Shown here in pieces: positions 9,770 to 21,394 of a stretch of 64,000 nt of DNA. The notes below the pieces were generated by a model, which saw only the letters and a list, made by a program, of their open reading frames with translations, made no database searches and was not told the DNA's origin. Position 1 is the stretch's first letter. Every line of letters starts with the position of its first letter. Position numbers and translations under genes: made by a program. Source of the DNA: Anodontia alba (Eukaryota > Mollusca > Bivalvia > Lucinida > Lucinidae); assembly GCA_964016985.1 (NCBI GenBank), contig OZ024821.1, positions 85,781,035 to 85,845,034 of the forward strand, in the 5' to 3' direction.

Positions 9770-12541
9770 AGCTCACCTGAGACTAATTGTTCTCAGCAAG
9801 CTTAAGATAACATTTTTTACAGAATGAAACATATAGGTATGGTAGCCGGTACTGTTTAAAAAAAACTTTGATCTCTGTATCCTACAGTAACTTGGTATGG
9901 GATTTAGCTTTACTTAATTTGGCAAAACAGAATTTTCACACAAAAAATGACTTTGATAAAGTGACAATACCGTTTCACACAAGATTTTTTTTTTTAGTTT
10001 TCTCCCCATATGAGTCTATGCAAAACAAGTGAACCCTGAGGCGGGTCCATTTTTGACCTAAGGGCTATAATGTGAACAATCTTTGTAAAGGTCCACTAGA
10101 TAAAACTAAGTACTACATGTCAAAAGCCTAGGCCTTCTAGTTTCACACAAGAAGATTTTTAATACCTTTCCCCCGTACGAGTCTATGTAAGACAAGTAAC
10201 TTCTCGGATAGAACCATTTTGACCCCAGGGCCATAATTTAAACAATCTTGGTAAAGACCCTCTTTAAAGTGTTTCCCCATATGCGTCTATGTAAAATAAA
10301 TGAGCCACGGGGCATGGCCATTTTTGATCCCAGTGCTATAATTTGTACAATCTTGGTAAAGGCCTATTAAATGAAGCTATGTACCAAATATTAAATGCCT
10401 AGACCTACTAGTATCAGACAAGAAGATTTCTAAATGTTTTCCCTATATGAATCTATGTAAAACATATGAGCCCCGAGGCAGGGCCATTTTTGACCCGGGG
10501 GTTATAATTTGAAAAACTCTTGGTAGAAGCCCTATAGATGAAGTTACATACAAAATATCAAATACCTAGACCTTCTACTTTCAGAGAAGAATTTTGAAGT
10601 TTTTCCCAATACAACTCTGTAAAATATGTGACCCCAGGCGTGGGGCTATTTTCAGCCCCAGGGCTATAGTTTGAATAATCTTGGTAGAGGTCTACAAGGT
10701 TAAGCTACATTCCAAATATCAAAGGCCTGGGCCTTATAGTTTCAGACAAGAAGATTTTTAATGTTTTGCCTATAGGAGTTTATATTAAAAAAATTGACCT
10801 TTCCGTAAAAAGGTCAAGGTCAACCAAAGGTTATACTTTTTCAAAATTTATTGGGCTCATGTCTAAAATGCTGCATACTAAGCCCCAGGGCGATTGGTGC
10901 TATGGTTCCTGAGAAGAAGATTTAAAAGGGTTTTTACCATATATGGGGATGGCGGCCATCTGGATCATGTGACTCAGATGGGCGAATAAGCTCCCATTCC
11001 CCCTATCCATTGAGAATTTATATGAAATATGGCTTTGATTAGCCCAGTGATTTCTGAAGAGAAGACGTTTGAAGAATTTTCCCGATATGAGTCTATGTAA
11101 AACAAGTGACTCCTGGGCGGGACCATTTTTGGCACCTGGGCTACAATTCGAACAATCTTAATAGAGATCCAAAAAATTAGCTACATACCAAATATCAAAT
11201 GCCTCGGCCTTCTAGTTTCAGATAAGAAGAACATTAAAGTTTCGTAGGAGTCTATGAGGAAAAAATTAACCTTTCCGTTAAAAGTCAAGGTCAACCGAAA
11301 GTTATAATTTTTTCAAACTTTATTGGGCCCATGTCCCCAATGCGGCTTACCATGCTTCAGGGTCATTGCCCTTTGGCCCCGGAGAAGAAGATTTTTAAAG
11401 GGTTTTTACCATATATAGGCATGGCAGCCATCTTGGTCATGTGACCCAGTTGCTGCAACTATACTTCCATTCTCCCTATCCATTTAGGATCCCTGTGAAA
11501 TTTGGCTCCAATTGGCACAGAAGTTTCTGAAGAGAAGACGTTTGAAGAGTTTTCCTTATATGAGTATGTAAAACAAGTGGCTCCTGTGGCGGGGCCATTT
11601 TTGGATCCAGGGCTACAATTTGAACAATCTTGGTAGAAGTCTACACGATAAAGCTACACACCAAATATCAAAGGCCTCAGCCTTCTAGTTTCAGACAAGA
11701 AGAATTTTTGCCTATAGGAGCCTATGTAGAAAAACATACCTTTCCGTTAAAAAAGTCAAGGTCAACCGAAGGTTATTTTTTTTTTCAATTTTATTGGGCC
11801 TGTGTCCCCAATGCTGCATACCAAGCCCCAGGGCCATTGGCCCTTTGGTTCCGGAGAAGAAGATTTTTAAACGGTTTTCATCATATATGGGCGTGGCGGC
11901 CATCTTGGTCATGTGACCAAGATGCGGCGAACAAACTTTCGTTCCCCTTAACTATTGAGGCTCCAGATGAAATCTGGCTTTGATTGGCCCAGTGGTTTCT
12001 GACAAGAAGACGGTTGAAGAGTTTTCCCTTTATGAGTCTATGTAAAACAAGTGACCCCTTGGGCGGGGCTATTTTTTACCCCAGGGCTATAATGTGAACT
12101 ATCTTCATAGAGGTCAACAAGATTGGGCCATCTAGTTTCAGACAAGAAGAATTTTAGAATTTTGCCTCTAAGAGTCTATGTAACAAAATTTAACCTTTAC
12201 GTAAAAAGTGTCAAGGATAACTGAATGCCATCATTTTTTCAAACTTCAGCGGGCCCATGTCCCCAATGCTACATACCAACCCCTAGGGCCATTGGCCCTT
12301 TGGTTCCGGAGAAGAAGATTTTTAAAGGGTTTTTATTATATATGGGCATAGCGGCTATTTTAGTCAGGTGACTCAGATGTGGCGAACAAACTTTCGTTCC
12401 CCTACCCACTGAGGCTTTATATATTATTTGGCTTTGACTGGCCCAGTGGTTTCTGCGGAGAAGATGTTTGAAGTGTCGACGACGGACGGATCTATACTTT
12501 TAGCCCACCTATGAGCATAAAGGCTCAAGTGAGCTAATGCT
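9770..12541 (-). repeat. Large tandem-repeat element with AGCTCACCTGAG-type ends
   Basis: About 2.8 kb of diverged units built from AAGAAGATTTTTAAAGGGTT, ATATGAGTCTATGTAAAAC, GGCGGGGCCATTTTTGACCC, GGGCTATAATTTGAACAATC and TCAAAGGCCTGGGCC. Larger units also include ATATATGGGCGTGGCGGCCA. The right end (GACGACGGACGGATC then AAAGGCTCAAGTGAGCTA) is the reverse complement of the left end at 59493, so this is the same family inverted. Occasional frames of 60-120 codons are fortuitous. Confidence 0.8.
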
Positions 12542-13100
12542 CAGAATCCAAGCCAAACACTTGCCATCCACGATATCTAAACAACTGAACAAGAGGCACA
12601 AATGGGTCTGAATCGCTAATTTTCTCACCAGCTGTATTTGACACTCGGTGGCAAGATCATTTTAGACTTCATCAAGCCAAATATTTGTGGTAAAGTTTCA
12701 AGAAGTAAATGAAGCGCTATAAGTAAAAAAAAAGTTTCAACTTCTTAATCTTATGGCCTAGTTTTATTAACTCGAATTACCTAGTGTCGCCTCTATATGG
12801 AATTACAAAAACAAGGCAGAGTGTTCAATATGTATAAACAGGAGATACTACAATAAGCCTTGCCAAGGCACAAAAGACGAAGAGACGAGGAACAAACGAC
12901 AAAGCACACATCTTACATGAAACCTTCGACGCACAAATAGAAGAAAGCAACAGCGTAACAAAAGAACCGTCCCAGAATGTTCAGCAGAAAAACTACTTGG
13001 GGTTTAAACTAGCCTTAGGGGCTAATCATTAACGAAACTCAATGAATAGGTTCATCTGGATAGACTGTCACATTAATCCAAAGATTTGATTTATTTTTCT
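12542..13100. other. Unassigned DNA with possible Penelope-like 3' relic
   Basis: About 12840-13020 contains AGACGAAGAGACGAGGAACA, ACAAAGCAC, GAACCGTCCCAGAATGTTCA and ACTACTTGGGGTTTAAAC. This weakly resembles the 3' end of the Penelope-like element at 25326-27485 in minus orientation. No gene otherwise. Confidence 0.35.
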
Positions 13101-14060
13101 GTTTTTTCTTTTTTTCTTTTTTTTTTTTTTTTTTTTTTTTAATCATATCCAAAGAAGAATTTTCACTTACTGTGACAGTTTCGGTTCCCATCATCAGACT
13201 ATGACCTTAACCTCGCAATGTCACAGGAATTGCTTACCATTAGATAGGTGGTAAACAAAGGCAAGTAGATGTTGCTCACGTTGTATGCCCCACCCCCGGT
13301 CCCGGTTCATGACGTGTGGAGACTGACTGATCCGGATAGCTTACTTGTCTGAGTCTCTGATCACTCCTCCTGTCACTATTTTTGTCCCCTTCTAATCAAT
13401 GACTTGGTTAGCCTTAGCGATATGATATGTCACTGCGCTTTCGTTAAAACATATTTCAGATGACTTTCGCTCTGACCTGGTGTATACCTTTAGTAGTATA
13501 TTTTGGCATCTAGTGATTGATCATATCCAAAGAAGAATTTTCACTTACTGTGACAGTTTCAGTTCCCATCGAGAACCATCATCAGACTATGACCGTAACC
13601 TCGCAGTGTCACAAAACTTGCTTACCATTAGATAAGTGGAAAACAAAGGCAAATAGATGTTGCTTACGTTGTATGCCCCACCACCGGTCCCGGTTCATGA
13701 CGTGTGGAGACGGACTGATCCGGATAGCTAACTTGACTTGTCTGAGTCTCTGATCAGTCCTCCTGTCACTATTTTTGTCCCCTTCCAATCAATGACCTGG
13801 TTAGCTTTAGCGATATGATATGTCACTGCACTTTCGTTAAAACATATTTCAGATGACTTTCGCTCTGTCCTGGTGTATACCTTTAGTATATTTTTTGGCA
13901 TCTAGTGATAAGCAGTCCAAATCCCGTGACTTGACTTGACTTGACTTGACGAGGTCACGGTCATAATCTGAAAATAGTGATCGATGAGAACCGAAACTAT
14001 CACAGAAAGTGAAAATACTTCTTTGGATATGTCCAAAAGAATTCTTTGGATTAACATTAA
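13101..14060. repeat. ~379-bp direct duplication plus inverted fragment
   Basis: ATCATATCCAAAGAAGAATT starts units at about 13142 and 13521, followed by TTCACTTACTGTGACAGTTTC and a shared ~370 bp of high identity. A third partial copy (about 13950-14035) is inverted (CACAGAAAGTGAAAATACTT, CTTTGGATATGTCC) after a (TTGAC)n tract at 13922-13950. A poly-T run (13118-13140) precedes the first unit. Non-coding. Confidence 0.8.
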
Positions 14061-14127
14061 TAAAACTGCTCTAGAGTTTTTATTCATACTTGACACTGTG
14101 GTCCCATTTTGACAATTTTGACCAAAG

Positions 14128-15070
14128 ATGACCCAATATCAATCAGACTCATGTGCGACTTCCTCAAGATATTGCAGCCAAGTTCTGTTGACAGTACGTT
14201 TAACAAAAATATTAAAGAAGATGTCAAGGAATAGCCAGAATCACAACTCTAGGCCGATAAATGACACAAAGGAGAGCAAACAAACCATGATAGACAGTAC
14301 ACAATCGAAAGACCAAAGGAAAGCAAAACAACCAGCTCCCTCTTCTCAGCGAGGTAATCACCCGTAAAAGGGTAACTGGCAACCAGTGCAGACCCAGATC
14401 AGACGCCGATCAGGGTCCCCACTGTTTGCAAATAGTTTAGCCATTTTCTCTAGGAATATGTAAATCTCCTAGCCGGGCGTACCTAGAATTGACATGAGAT
14501 TTCCAATATATAGTGTGGGAGAGTCTATTCAGTCTACAATGGAAGTAGTATAGGCAGGCATCCCATAAGGAGTCCCCATAGTGCCTGCCTATACTACTAA
14601 TGGGTTAATACAATAATAAGACAACGAACAGGACAAAACATGAAAAAGCCCCTCGGCGAGTAGCCACAAGGCCAACCAAAAAACAAACAACATCATCCAC
14701 CTTAGAAAGATCGGCAGTAAAAACTACCTAGGGGAATTGAACCCTTGTCATGCTGAATAAATTAAGATGCCATGCCCACTTCTAATCTTCAGCCAATCAG
14801 ATTACTTGATCCAGATTGCTGATTTAAATTCAAATACTGAATGACAGACAGTGCAGATCCAGATCAGTTGGCTTCTTCAGAAGCCAACTGATCTGAATCT
14901 ACACTGTTTGCCAAGGCCGGGTATATCCAGGTTCAGCAGGACTAGGGTTAATCGTTTTAATAGGTACCAAATCTTCACCCTAGGTTCAAATCTTGTAAAA
15001 ACACAAACTAATTGTTTGGATCACATAAAGGCTCCCTAACTAAGTCAGTGAAACATTACAGATAAAAAAA
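14128..15070 (-). mobile_element. Degraded Penelope-like 3' region, split by a MITE
   Basis: Order and wording match the 3' region of the element at 25326-25932: CAGAATCACAAC, a CAGCGAGGTAATCACCCG motif, GGCAGTAAAAACTACCTAGG, TTCACCCTAGGTTCAAATC, and CATAAAGGCTCCCTAACTAA with GTCAGTGAA. The TTAA-type MITE 14737-14951 interrupts it. No intact reading frame. Confidence 0.5.
14737..14951. mobile_element. TTAA-flanked MITE inserted in a Penelope-like relic
   Basis: ACCCTTGTCATGCTGAATAA left end (TTGA in place of TTAA), a perfect central hairpin AGATCAGTTGGCTTC/GAAGCCAACTGATCT, and right end AGCAGGACTAGGGTTAA. Flanking sequence on both sides fits the Penelope-like 3' region, so the insertion is younger. 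Confidence 0.75.
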
Positions 15071-16116
15071 CGTGTTCATAAAGTTAAATCATTGTGACGA
15101 AACAAGAATGAATGAGGCTCGTGGCAATCAAAGTTTATTTTTTTCTGTAACCTGCTAAGGTGGACTTTGAACCTCGACAATCCCGTGTAAAATTCTTTCC
15201 AGAATGTTTGAAGACAAAGACTCTGACCTACTCTAGAAAATTAATTTACCTTTACCCCCTCTGGTCTCATTTAGCAGACGACAAACTGATATTTGAAGAA
15301 CAGAAATTTGGCATAAGTTAGAGTTACACAGAAAAGTCAAAAACATACGAAAGACTAATAAATGAAAGTTGTTATCAGCAATTCGTTTGTTTTGTTTTGT
15401 TTTTGTTTTTGTTTTTGTTTGTTTGTTTTTTTGTTGTTGTTTTTTTTTTGTTTTTTTTTATAGATACCCAGATACCCAGTCCAGTAAGCAAAAATTGTAT
15501 TTGTAAACCATTTTATGCTACATAGCAGGAACTACAGAAAAAAATGAATTGTCCAAATGGCAAGCCGGGTGTAGCAATTGGGATGAGGTTCCTCAAACAA
15601 AACATTGAAAGTGTATCTAAGGCATGGAAATCAGTCGCAAAAAAAAAGAGAGAAAGATGTAAAAGCAAAATCAAGAAAAATAGTTAACATGATGATATAA
15701 ACAGTGACTACGGTGGTACTAAGATATCTGGATGTCTGTTCATAATATCGGTGCTCATAAAATGACTATTTTTGCTGCTGTGAAAGTTTGGCAACATATA
15801 TTAAAAAAGCTGTTCCAAATGCCTGCATATTCACGTCTTACCAGATCAAACAGTGAGCATGTATTGTTTACGAAAACAAGGAGAGTTTTACAACCCTATC
15901 TACGGCATGCAGATATGCATTATCTATTTATGGACTCAAGGCGTTGGGATGGGGAATTGTAGTAACACAGATTGCAGCAAGATACTGGTGTTTTAAAGGA
16001 ATAATATTTATAATCCACAACAACACAATAAAGGAAAGGTCAGGTAGTTGGTGAATTTTAAAAGCTTACCAAGTATTAACATTCGTTTTAACACAGAAAG
16101 CATAAAACAATTCATA

Positions 16117-16118
<2 letters not shown>
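15071..16118. other. Unassigned DNA with a GTTTTT-rich tract
   Basis: Low-complexity (GTTTT)n/poly-T at 15388-15461. No recognised gene; a 76-codon frame at 15732 has no family signature. Confidence 0.45.
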
Positions 16119-16147
<29 letters not shown>

Positions 16148-16177
16148 TGTATGTATGTATGTATGTATGTATGTATG
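16119..16177. repeat. (GTAT)n microsatellite
   Basis: About 14 uninterrupted copies of the tetranucleotide ATGT/GTAT. Confidence 0.95.
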
Positions 16178-16630
16178 TGAGATTGCCAGAACCCCAGATA
16201 AAATATGTGACCTAGGGGTAAAGTATGTATACTGTTCACTTTCTCCACAAAAAGGAACTCACGTTCTTGAATATCAATATAAGTGTCTATTGGAGACGAT
16301 TCTGATGTACGGTTTCTTGAAAAATACGGAAAAAAAAGACAGAACTGAATATCTAAATCCTAGGTCGTTTATATATTAAAGCCAAGGATGGACGAATAGT
16401 TATAAATAGCAATGAAACTGTACGCTATGGCGATAATATACATTATTTAAAACGTGCACGTTGTCATCGATCACGGACTTTAGATATGCGAACTTTCTAA
16501 AATCCGAAAATCTCCATCAGTCTACAGTAAAACAGCTCAATGTTACAGCTGCGGAACGGTTTGTATATGTCGGTACTTGTCTTCCATTATGACTATTATC
16601 CTGCACAAAGTAAGATAATAAACCGTTTTG

Positions 16631-16667
<37 letters not shown>

Positions 16668-16775
16668 TTTTGTTTTTGTTGTTGTTGTTTTTATACAGTT
16701 CATACTTGTTATAGGACATCCGATATGCTCTACTTGTCCATGTTACATAAATACAGAATCAAGTGACAGACAGCA
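16178..16775. other. Unassigned DNA with poly-T run
   Basis: Poly-T at 16632-16665 followed by GTT repeats. No supported gene. Confidence 0.5.
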
Positions 16776-17020
16776 ATGTGAGCCAGCGCACGCCAAAACC
16801 TACAAAAAGATTGTGTGACCAGCAAAGACTCAGCTCAGCCGGTACATCCATCCAGTATGGCAAGTGTTCTTGTTTATCCCTCCTTGGATAGCCTGGAGGC
16901 AGTAGAAGGTACGTGCGATCAGCGAAGATTCTGATCAGACTGCGCGAATGCGCAGGCTGGCCTGAGTCTTCGCTGGTCGCACAAATCTTATTGTGGGTTT
17001 TGTGGTGCGCTTGCTCGCAT
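16776..17020. mobile_element. Foldback element related to 378-700
   Basis: Ends ATGTGAGCCAGCGCAC and GTGCGCTTGCTCGCAT are inverted repeats. The next bases (CCAAAACCTACAA / TTGTGGGTTTTG) and the internal AGCGAAGACTC / GAGTCTTCGCT modules match 378-700. Confidence 0.65.
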
Positions 17021-17439
17021 GCCTATGATCACGGCTTAATTTGTAAACACAAAACAAAAGTTGTTTCTCTACATGGATATCCAGTTAGCTAGTTTAATTT
17101 CGGCACCCCGTCTCAATTAGGCACCCACTACGTGCCATGCAAAAAAGTATTTGTGCATCCGATCAGTCTCTATTTGCCTTAATTACCTAATTATTGAGGC
17201 ACGTTACCTCCTCGCCATACATTTTAGTTCATTTTACTACCAGTTTAAAACACTGCTGGATGAGTTGCAAACAGTGCAGATTCCTGATCAAACACTGCGT
17301 TCTGAGCGTCTGATGTGGGTACGCTTGCACATGTCTGTCTGTCCCAAATCTTAATGTTATGAAGGCACACTGAAAAATGATGGCGAAAAGTGGAGGCCCT
17401 GGTTGGACAGGCTGATCTGGGTTTTCGTTATATGCAGGT

Positions 17440-17870
17440 GAATATATGTTATGTAATGTTACATCCTGTAATTTATATCATGTCCTGTAAAGCTACCTTA
17501 AGCCCTCCAGTAATTTATTACTGACTATTTCTACTCTACTTTAATTGTGATACTTCTTGTTAAATGTTCTGTAGTGTTGCACTTTCACTTACAAATGTTT
17601 GTTTGTTTGTTTTTATTTGTTTGTTGTTGTTGTTGTTCTGTTGTTGTTTTTGTTGTTGTTGTTGTTTGTTTGTTTTTTGTTTTGTTTTGTTTTTTTGTTC
17701 TTTTGTTGTTGTTGTTGTTGTTTTTTGGTTTTGGGGGGGGTTTTGTTAACAATTTTGTAAATTAAAAATATATTCAAGTAAGTTTGGGTAACAGAGTTAC
17801 AGAGTTTGGCTAACAGAGTTGCCGCTTTTTTCGGAAAGGGCTGCCATACCAACTCCATCTGTTCTTTTTA
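17440..17870 (+). mobile_element. Possible Penelope-like 3' relic with (TTG)n tract
   Basis: TGTAAAGCTACCTTAAGCCC, ATTTATTACTGAC, AATTGTGATACTTCTTGTTAA and GGTAACAGAGTT recur in the same order at 23630-23840, where a Penelope-like peptide precedes them. A (TTTG)/(TTG)n tract at 17598-17730 generates spurious low-complexity frames. Confidence 0.45.
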
Positions 17871-18196
17871 TGGCTGTTTGATTGTATTTGTCTGTCTTTC
17901 CCTTTGATGAGAACTTGATGTGAATCTGATTGTATCAGTTCTTAATTTTATTTATTTACTTTACTCCTCTTTTGTATGACGAAGTTCATATATCTTTGAA
18001 ATTTATTTTATATTCCTAAAGGATCCCCGTTGTCAGATATTGCCAAGTCATAATTTCCAATATGACGACAGTCATTAACAGTTTTGTTCAATATTGTTTT
18101 ATGTTTTCTGACCTTGAAATGGCAGTGCTCTCTGATGAAAACGTCAAATGGTGCTGAAAGTCAATTTTACAAGAGTACATATATTGGGTTACCTTG
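17871..18196. other. Unassigned DNA
   Basis: No gene or repeat family identified. Confidence 0.45.
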
Positions 18197-18315
18197 TTAA
18201 TCTTAAGTATTCGGACAGACAGGCATGAACAAACACAATAGGCCCAGAACAGACGCCGCAGAACGCAGCGTCTGATCAGTGCCTACAGCGTTTGCCACTC
18301 ATCAACAGACAGTAA
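18197..18315. mobile_element. Partial CCTAAGTATTCGGACA-family MITE
   Basis: CTTAAGTATTCGGACAGACA, AGACGCCGCAGAACGCAGCG, TGCCACTCATCAACAG: the left half and centre of the family better seen at 62285-62500. The right end is absent. Confidence 0.6.
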
Positions 18316-18464
18316 AATGGACTTTCTTTTCAAATTGTGGAGCAACGTGTTCCTAGATGTAGTGTAAATACGGTACTTAGCCTTTTCCGTTATCAGATAG
18401 TATTTTTGTAGAGTCCAAATATACTTTGTGCAAGCAAAACAGAGCCTATATATTCGACGGCGTA

Positions 18465-18735
18465 GCCAGAACGGAATTATTTTTACGCATATCCAGGCAA
18501 AATCTTGAAAACATATACTTCCCAGTCGGCGCACAATGTTGAAACAACGTCGATTCAACGTCCAGACGTTGAATCGACGTTGTTTCAACGTTGTGTACCC
18601 GCTGGGCTAGAATTATCCAGGCAAAATCTTGAAAACATATACCTCCCAGTCGGCACACAATGTTGAAACAACGTCGATTTAACGTTGATTCAACGTCGAC
18701 ATTGTTTCAACGTTGTGTACCCGCTGGGCTATAAT
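18465..18735. repeat. Tandemly duplicated palindromes (CCCAGTCGGC...GCTGGGCT)
   Basis: Two hairpins, 18521-18606 and 18645-18728, each CCCAGTCGG..., CAATGTTGAAACAACGTCGA and its inverse, GTGTACCCGCTGGGCT. The preceding sequence, ATCCAGGCAAAATCTTGAAA, is also duplicated, so the unit (~122 bp) was copied in tandem. Confidence 0.8.
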
Positions 18736-19129
18736 GTCCCAAAATAGGGGCAACTCTTAAAGGAAACAGGGAGTCCTTTAAGAGCAGCCTCTATGGTAAA
18801 GAAGCAAACTATTTTATGTTAATATCACTTTATTGTAAATATTTTTCCTGCGCATGTTACGCACATGCGTAAAATACGTAATCAGCGCTACGCCAATGAT
18901 ATTCTTGTAAGTTCAAACTGATCTCGTGTTTGTATGTTAACTCTAGCGCATGATGCGGTGAAGTCTATTTTCACATAGTAATTACAGTGCAAAGCAGTGC
19001 CCTGTTTCCTGTTTTTATTGAAACTATTCTTTCATTCTTTTTCGTGCTATTGGAAACAAAACCGTTAAATCATATGGTTTTAATTATATGTACAAACGGA
19101 TGTTAACTCTATAAGGATCTATAAGCACT
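18736..19129. other. Unassigned DNA
   Basis: No gene or repeat family identified. Confidence 0.45.
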
Positions 19130-19320
19130 CTAAATGCAAAGGAGTTTCCATAACAATAGGCTTTGTCATTTCATGCAAATTGTCTCCCTAAGGTGACGAT
19201 TTGCATGAAGCGCCAAAGCCTATTTCTGGGAAAAATAAGAAAAACATATTTCAAGAAAAATAAGAAAAAAATATTTCAAAATATCGTCTCATGAAATTTT
19301 TACCCAGAATGTTAAGTGTT
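19130..19320. mobile_element. Hairpin MITE, CAGAAAATAGGC family (degraded)
   Basis: AATAGGCTTTGTCATTTCAT, GCAAATTGTCTCC, then GACGATTTGCATGAAG, AGCCTATTTCTGGGAAAA, AATATCGTCTCATGAAATTT, TTACCCAGAATGTTAAG. Same family as 55386-55592. Confidence 0.6.
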
Positions 19321-19409
19321 AAATGGTCTAGTACAATTTCCTTGATCATCGAGTGTAAGGCACCGACATCAGGAATATGTAGTATGGTTGCGAAAAATCA
19401 ACTTCAGTT

Positions 19410-19860
19410 TAATACTTAAAATGCTGGGTAAATATTTCGTCAGACGACAAAAGTGTTTTCGTTTTTTTTTTCTTTCTTTATAAACACACACACACACAAA
19501 CTCCCCCTCCCCTCCGTCCCCCACATACACCAAAAACCCCATATATGGGTTTTTACACATACACACACACACCATCACGACAACATACCTATATAATTTT
19601 GACCCCCTTAAACCGCACCTTTATATAGTAAAACTGGGGTTTACAGGGGTATACATTATTTTTCTTATTTCTTATTTCTGCTCAAAACAAAGATTGTGGG
19701 TACCCGTTAGAACCGCCTCGGCGAGTCGGTTCTAACGAGTACCCACGATCTATGTTTTGAGCAGAAATGTGAAAAATGTGAAAAATATCTGAATTTTTAT
19801 CGGAAAAATCTTGAGTTTTTTGGTGGTGAAATTTGCACACCAAAAACCCATATATGTTTT

Positions 19861-19934
<74 letters not shown>

Positions 19935-19940
19935 ATTGTT
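19410..19940. repeat. Nested microsatellites and family A MITE
   Basis: A GCTGGGTAAATATTTCGTC / CAGACGACAAAAG MITE end is followed by two AC tracts (19487-19500, 19558-19572), the family A element (19573-19838), a poly-T run and (TG)n at 19875-19930. ACACCAAAAACCCATATATG occurs on both sides of the family A element, suggesting that it split one locus. Confidence 0.65.
19573..19838 (+). mobile_element. Hairpin MITE family A
   Basis: Left end CATCACGACAACATACC, AAACTGGGGTTTACAGGGGT, core GTGGGTACCCGTTAGAACCG and inverse, TTTTGAGCAGAAATGTG. The right end is eroded. Confidence 0.8.
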
Positions 19941-20603
19941 GTTGTTGTTGTTTTTCGTCTTTTTCCAGAAAAGGATAATGAATTTCTTTAGAGTGCAAAA
20001 AGGTTAACGGAAATGGAATGGTTGAAGAACAAAAGAAATGTCTGTGGCTCAAGACTAACTACATAGACAAGGGCTGCTGATTCTACCATGCTCGAACATT
20101 CCAGCAGTCTATCACTCCAAATAACGCCGCGAGAACTTAATGTCTGTGCAGCACTGCCACTTTATAAAATGCAGAATGATAGCGCTTCGGCAAAAGACAT
20201 TGAATTTGGAAAAAAATCAAGGCAATCTTTTATTTATTATTTGCGGATATATTTTTCTGTATTGTTGACTCTTGGAAAATGATAATAAACCAAGCTGACA
20301 TACTTATAAAGTTCAAGTGTTTTGAATGAAATTCTTGTTCTATCAAAGATCATTGCCCCAACCTGCACCGTTCTTTCTGTCTGTGCATCAGAGTTAATGA
20401 CTATGCTGGGACTGTCATGAAATATCGAATTTGAAGACTGAATATAACGTACCAATCCACCAATGTATGTCACTTTTGATGTAGGAGGGAATAAACATGA
20501 ATTTATAAAAATTACCATTGTTATTAAGTTTTTGTCTTTCACCTTTTTAAATTGTTTGTAAAACAAAGGAGTATTTTCTACACCCGACTCCGCTGCAACC
20601 ATT
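19941..20603. other. Unassigned DNA
   Basis: No supported gene. A 121-codon minus-strand frame (20237-20602) lacks any recognised motif. Confidence 0.4.
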
Positions 20604-20696
20604 TTCTTTTTTTTTTTTTTTTTTTTTTTATTATTATTTTTTTTATTTATTTATTTATTTATTTTTATTTATTTATCTTTTTTTTTTTTATTTTAT

Positions 20697-20727
<31 letters not shown>
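20604..20727. repeat. T-rich low-complexity tract
   Basis: Poly-T with ATTT/TTTA interruptions. Confidence 0.9.
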
Positions 20728-21394
20728 GTATTCAGTCAGTTTAGCAAATTGTCTTTATGTAATTTTTTGCTTATTATGTGTTACTATTTTTTTAATTAAT
20801 TCATCTGTGCTTTCGTAAGTTTTTTGGACATGGATTCTGAGCACAAAACAAAACGTTATTTGACGACAAGGGTTGACTGACTAAAGAATTCAAAAGTTCT
20901 ACAGTGGCGGAGATATTGCGATAATAGTCATTCCCTTAATTCCCTGTAGGAATGAGTCATCAATATAAGTTGAGCTTATGAATCCCTGTACCACCGGGGC
21001 GACGGACTGTGCTTCTCGCACATAAGTTTTCCTCACCGCCACACTCACACTCTTACCCGCGGTCAGAGTCTGCGTGTGGTATCTGTCATTTTCTGGTTGA
21101 GAGGTGTTGTACTGTATGTTTTATTGTCCCTCCCTTTACACCTTCCCCCCCCCCCCACTCCCCCCCCCCCCCCCTCTCCTCCCCTCCCCCCCCCCCCTCT
21201 AATCTCATTGCATATCTTTGATATTTTATCCAGTATAGTCCAATACTTGTAAACTGCTGCAATGTATACAGCTGAATGTTTAAGGAGAAGAACTCTACAA
21301 GCTTCAGCTTTCGTTCTAATCCTTTCAGTGCTTACATGTTATGTTTTTGTGTTTTGTTTGTATATGTGAACTGATCTGAATAAATATGTTTAAA
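20728..21394. other. Unassigned DNA with poly-C tract
   Basis: C-rich run at 21144-21199 (CCCCCCC with T/A breaks). No supported gene. Confidence 0.5.

Noticed and set aside
11630..11983. 117-codon frame as a gene
   Set aside because: It lies entirely within a repeat unit of the 9.77-12.54 kb array and a similar frame occurs at 1841; no family signature.
15732..15962. 76-codon frame as a small gene
   Set aside because: No motif, no splice or promoter support, composition like surrounding DNA.
18283..18658. Overlapping minus-strand frames of 70-101 codons
   Set aside because: They run across the duplicated palindromes and repeat the same peptide; repeat-derived.
20552..20818. Hydrophobic Phe/Ile-rich protein
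   Set aside because: It is translation of a poly-T/ATTT low-complexity tract. The same applies to frames at 16540-16818 and 17547-17858.
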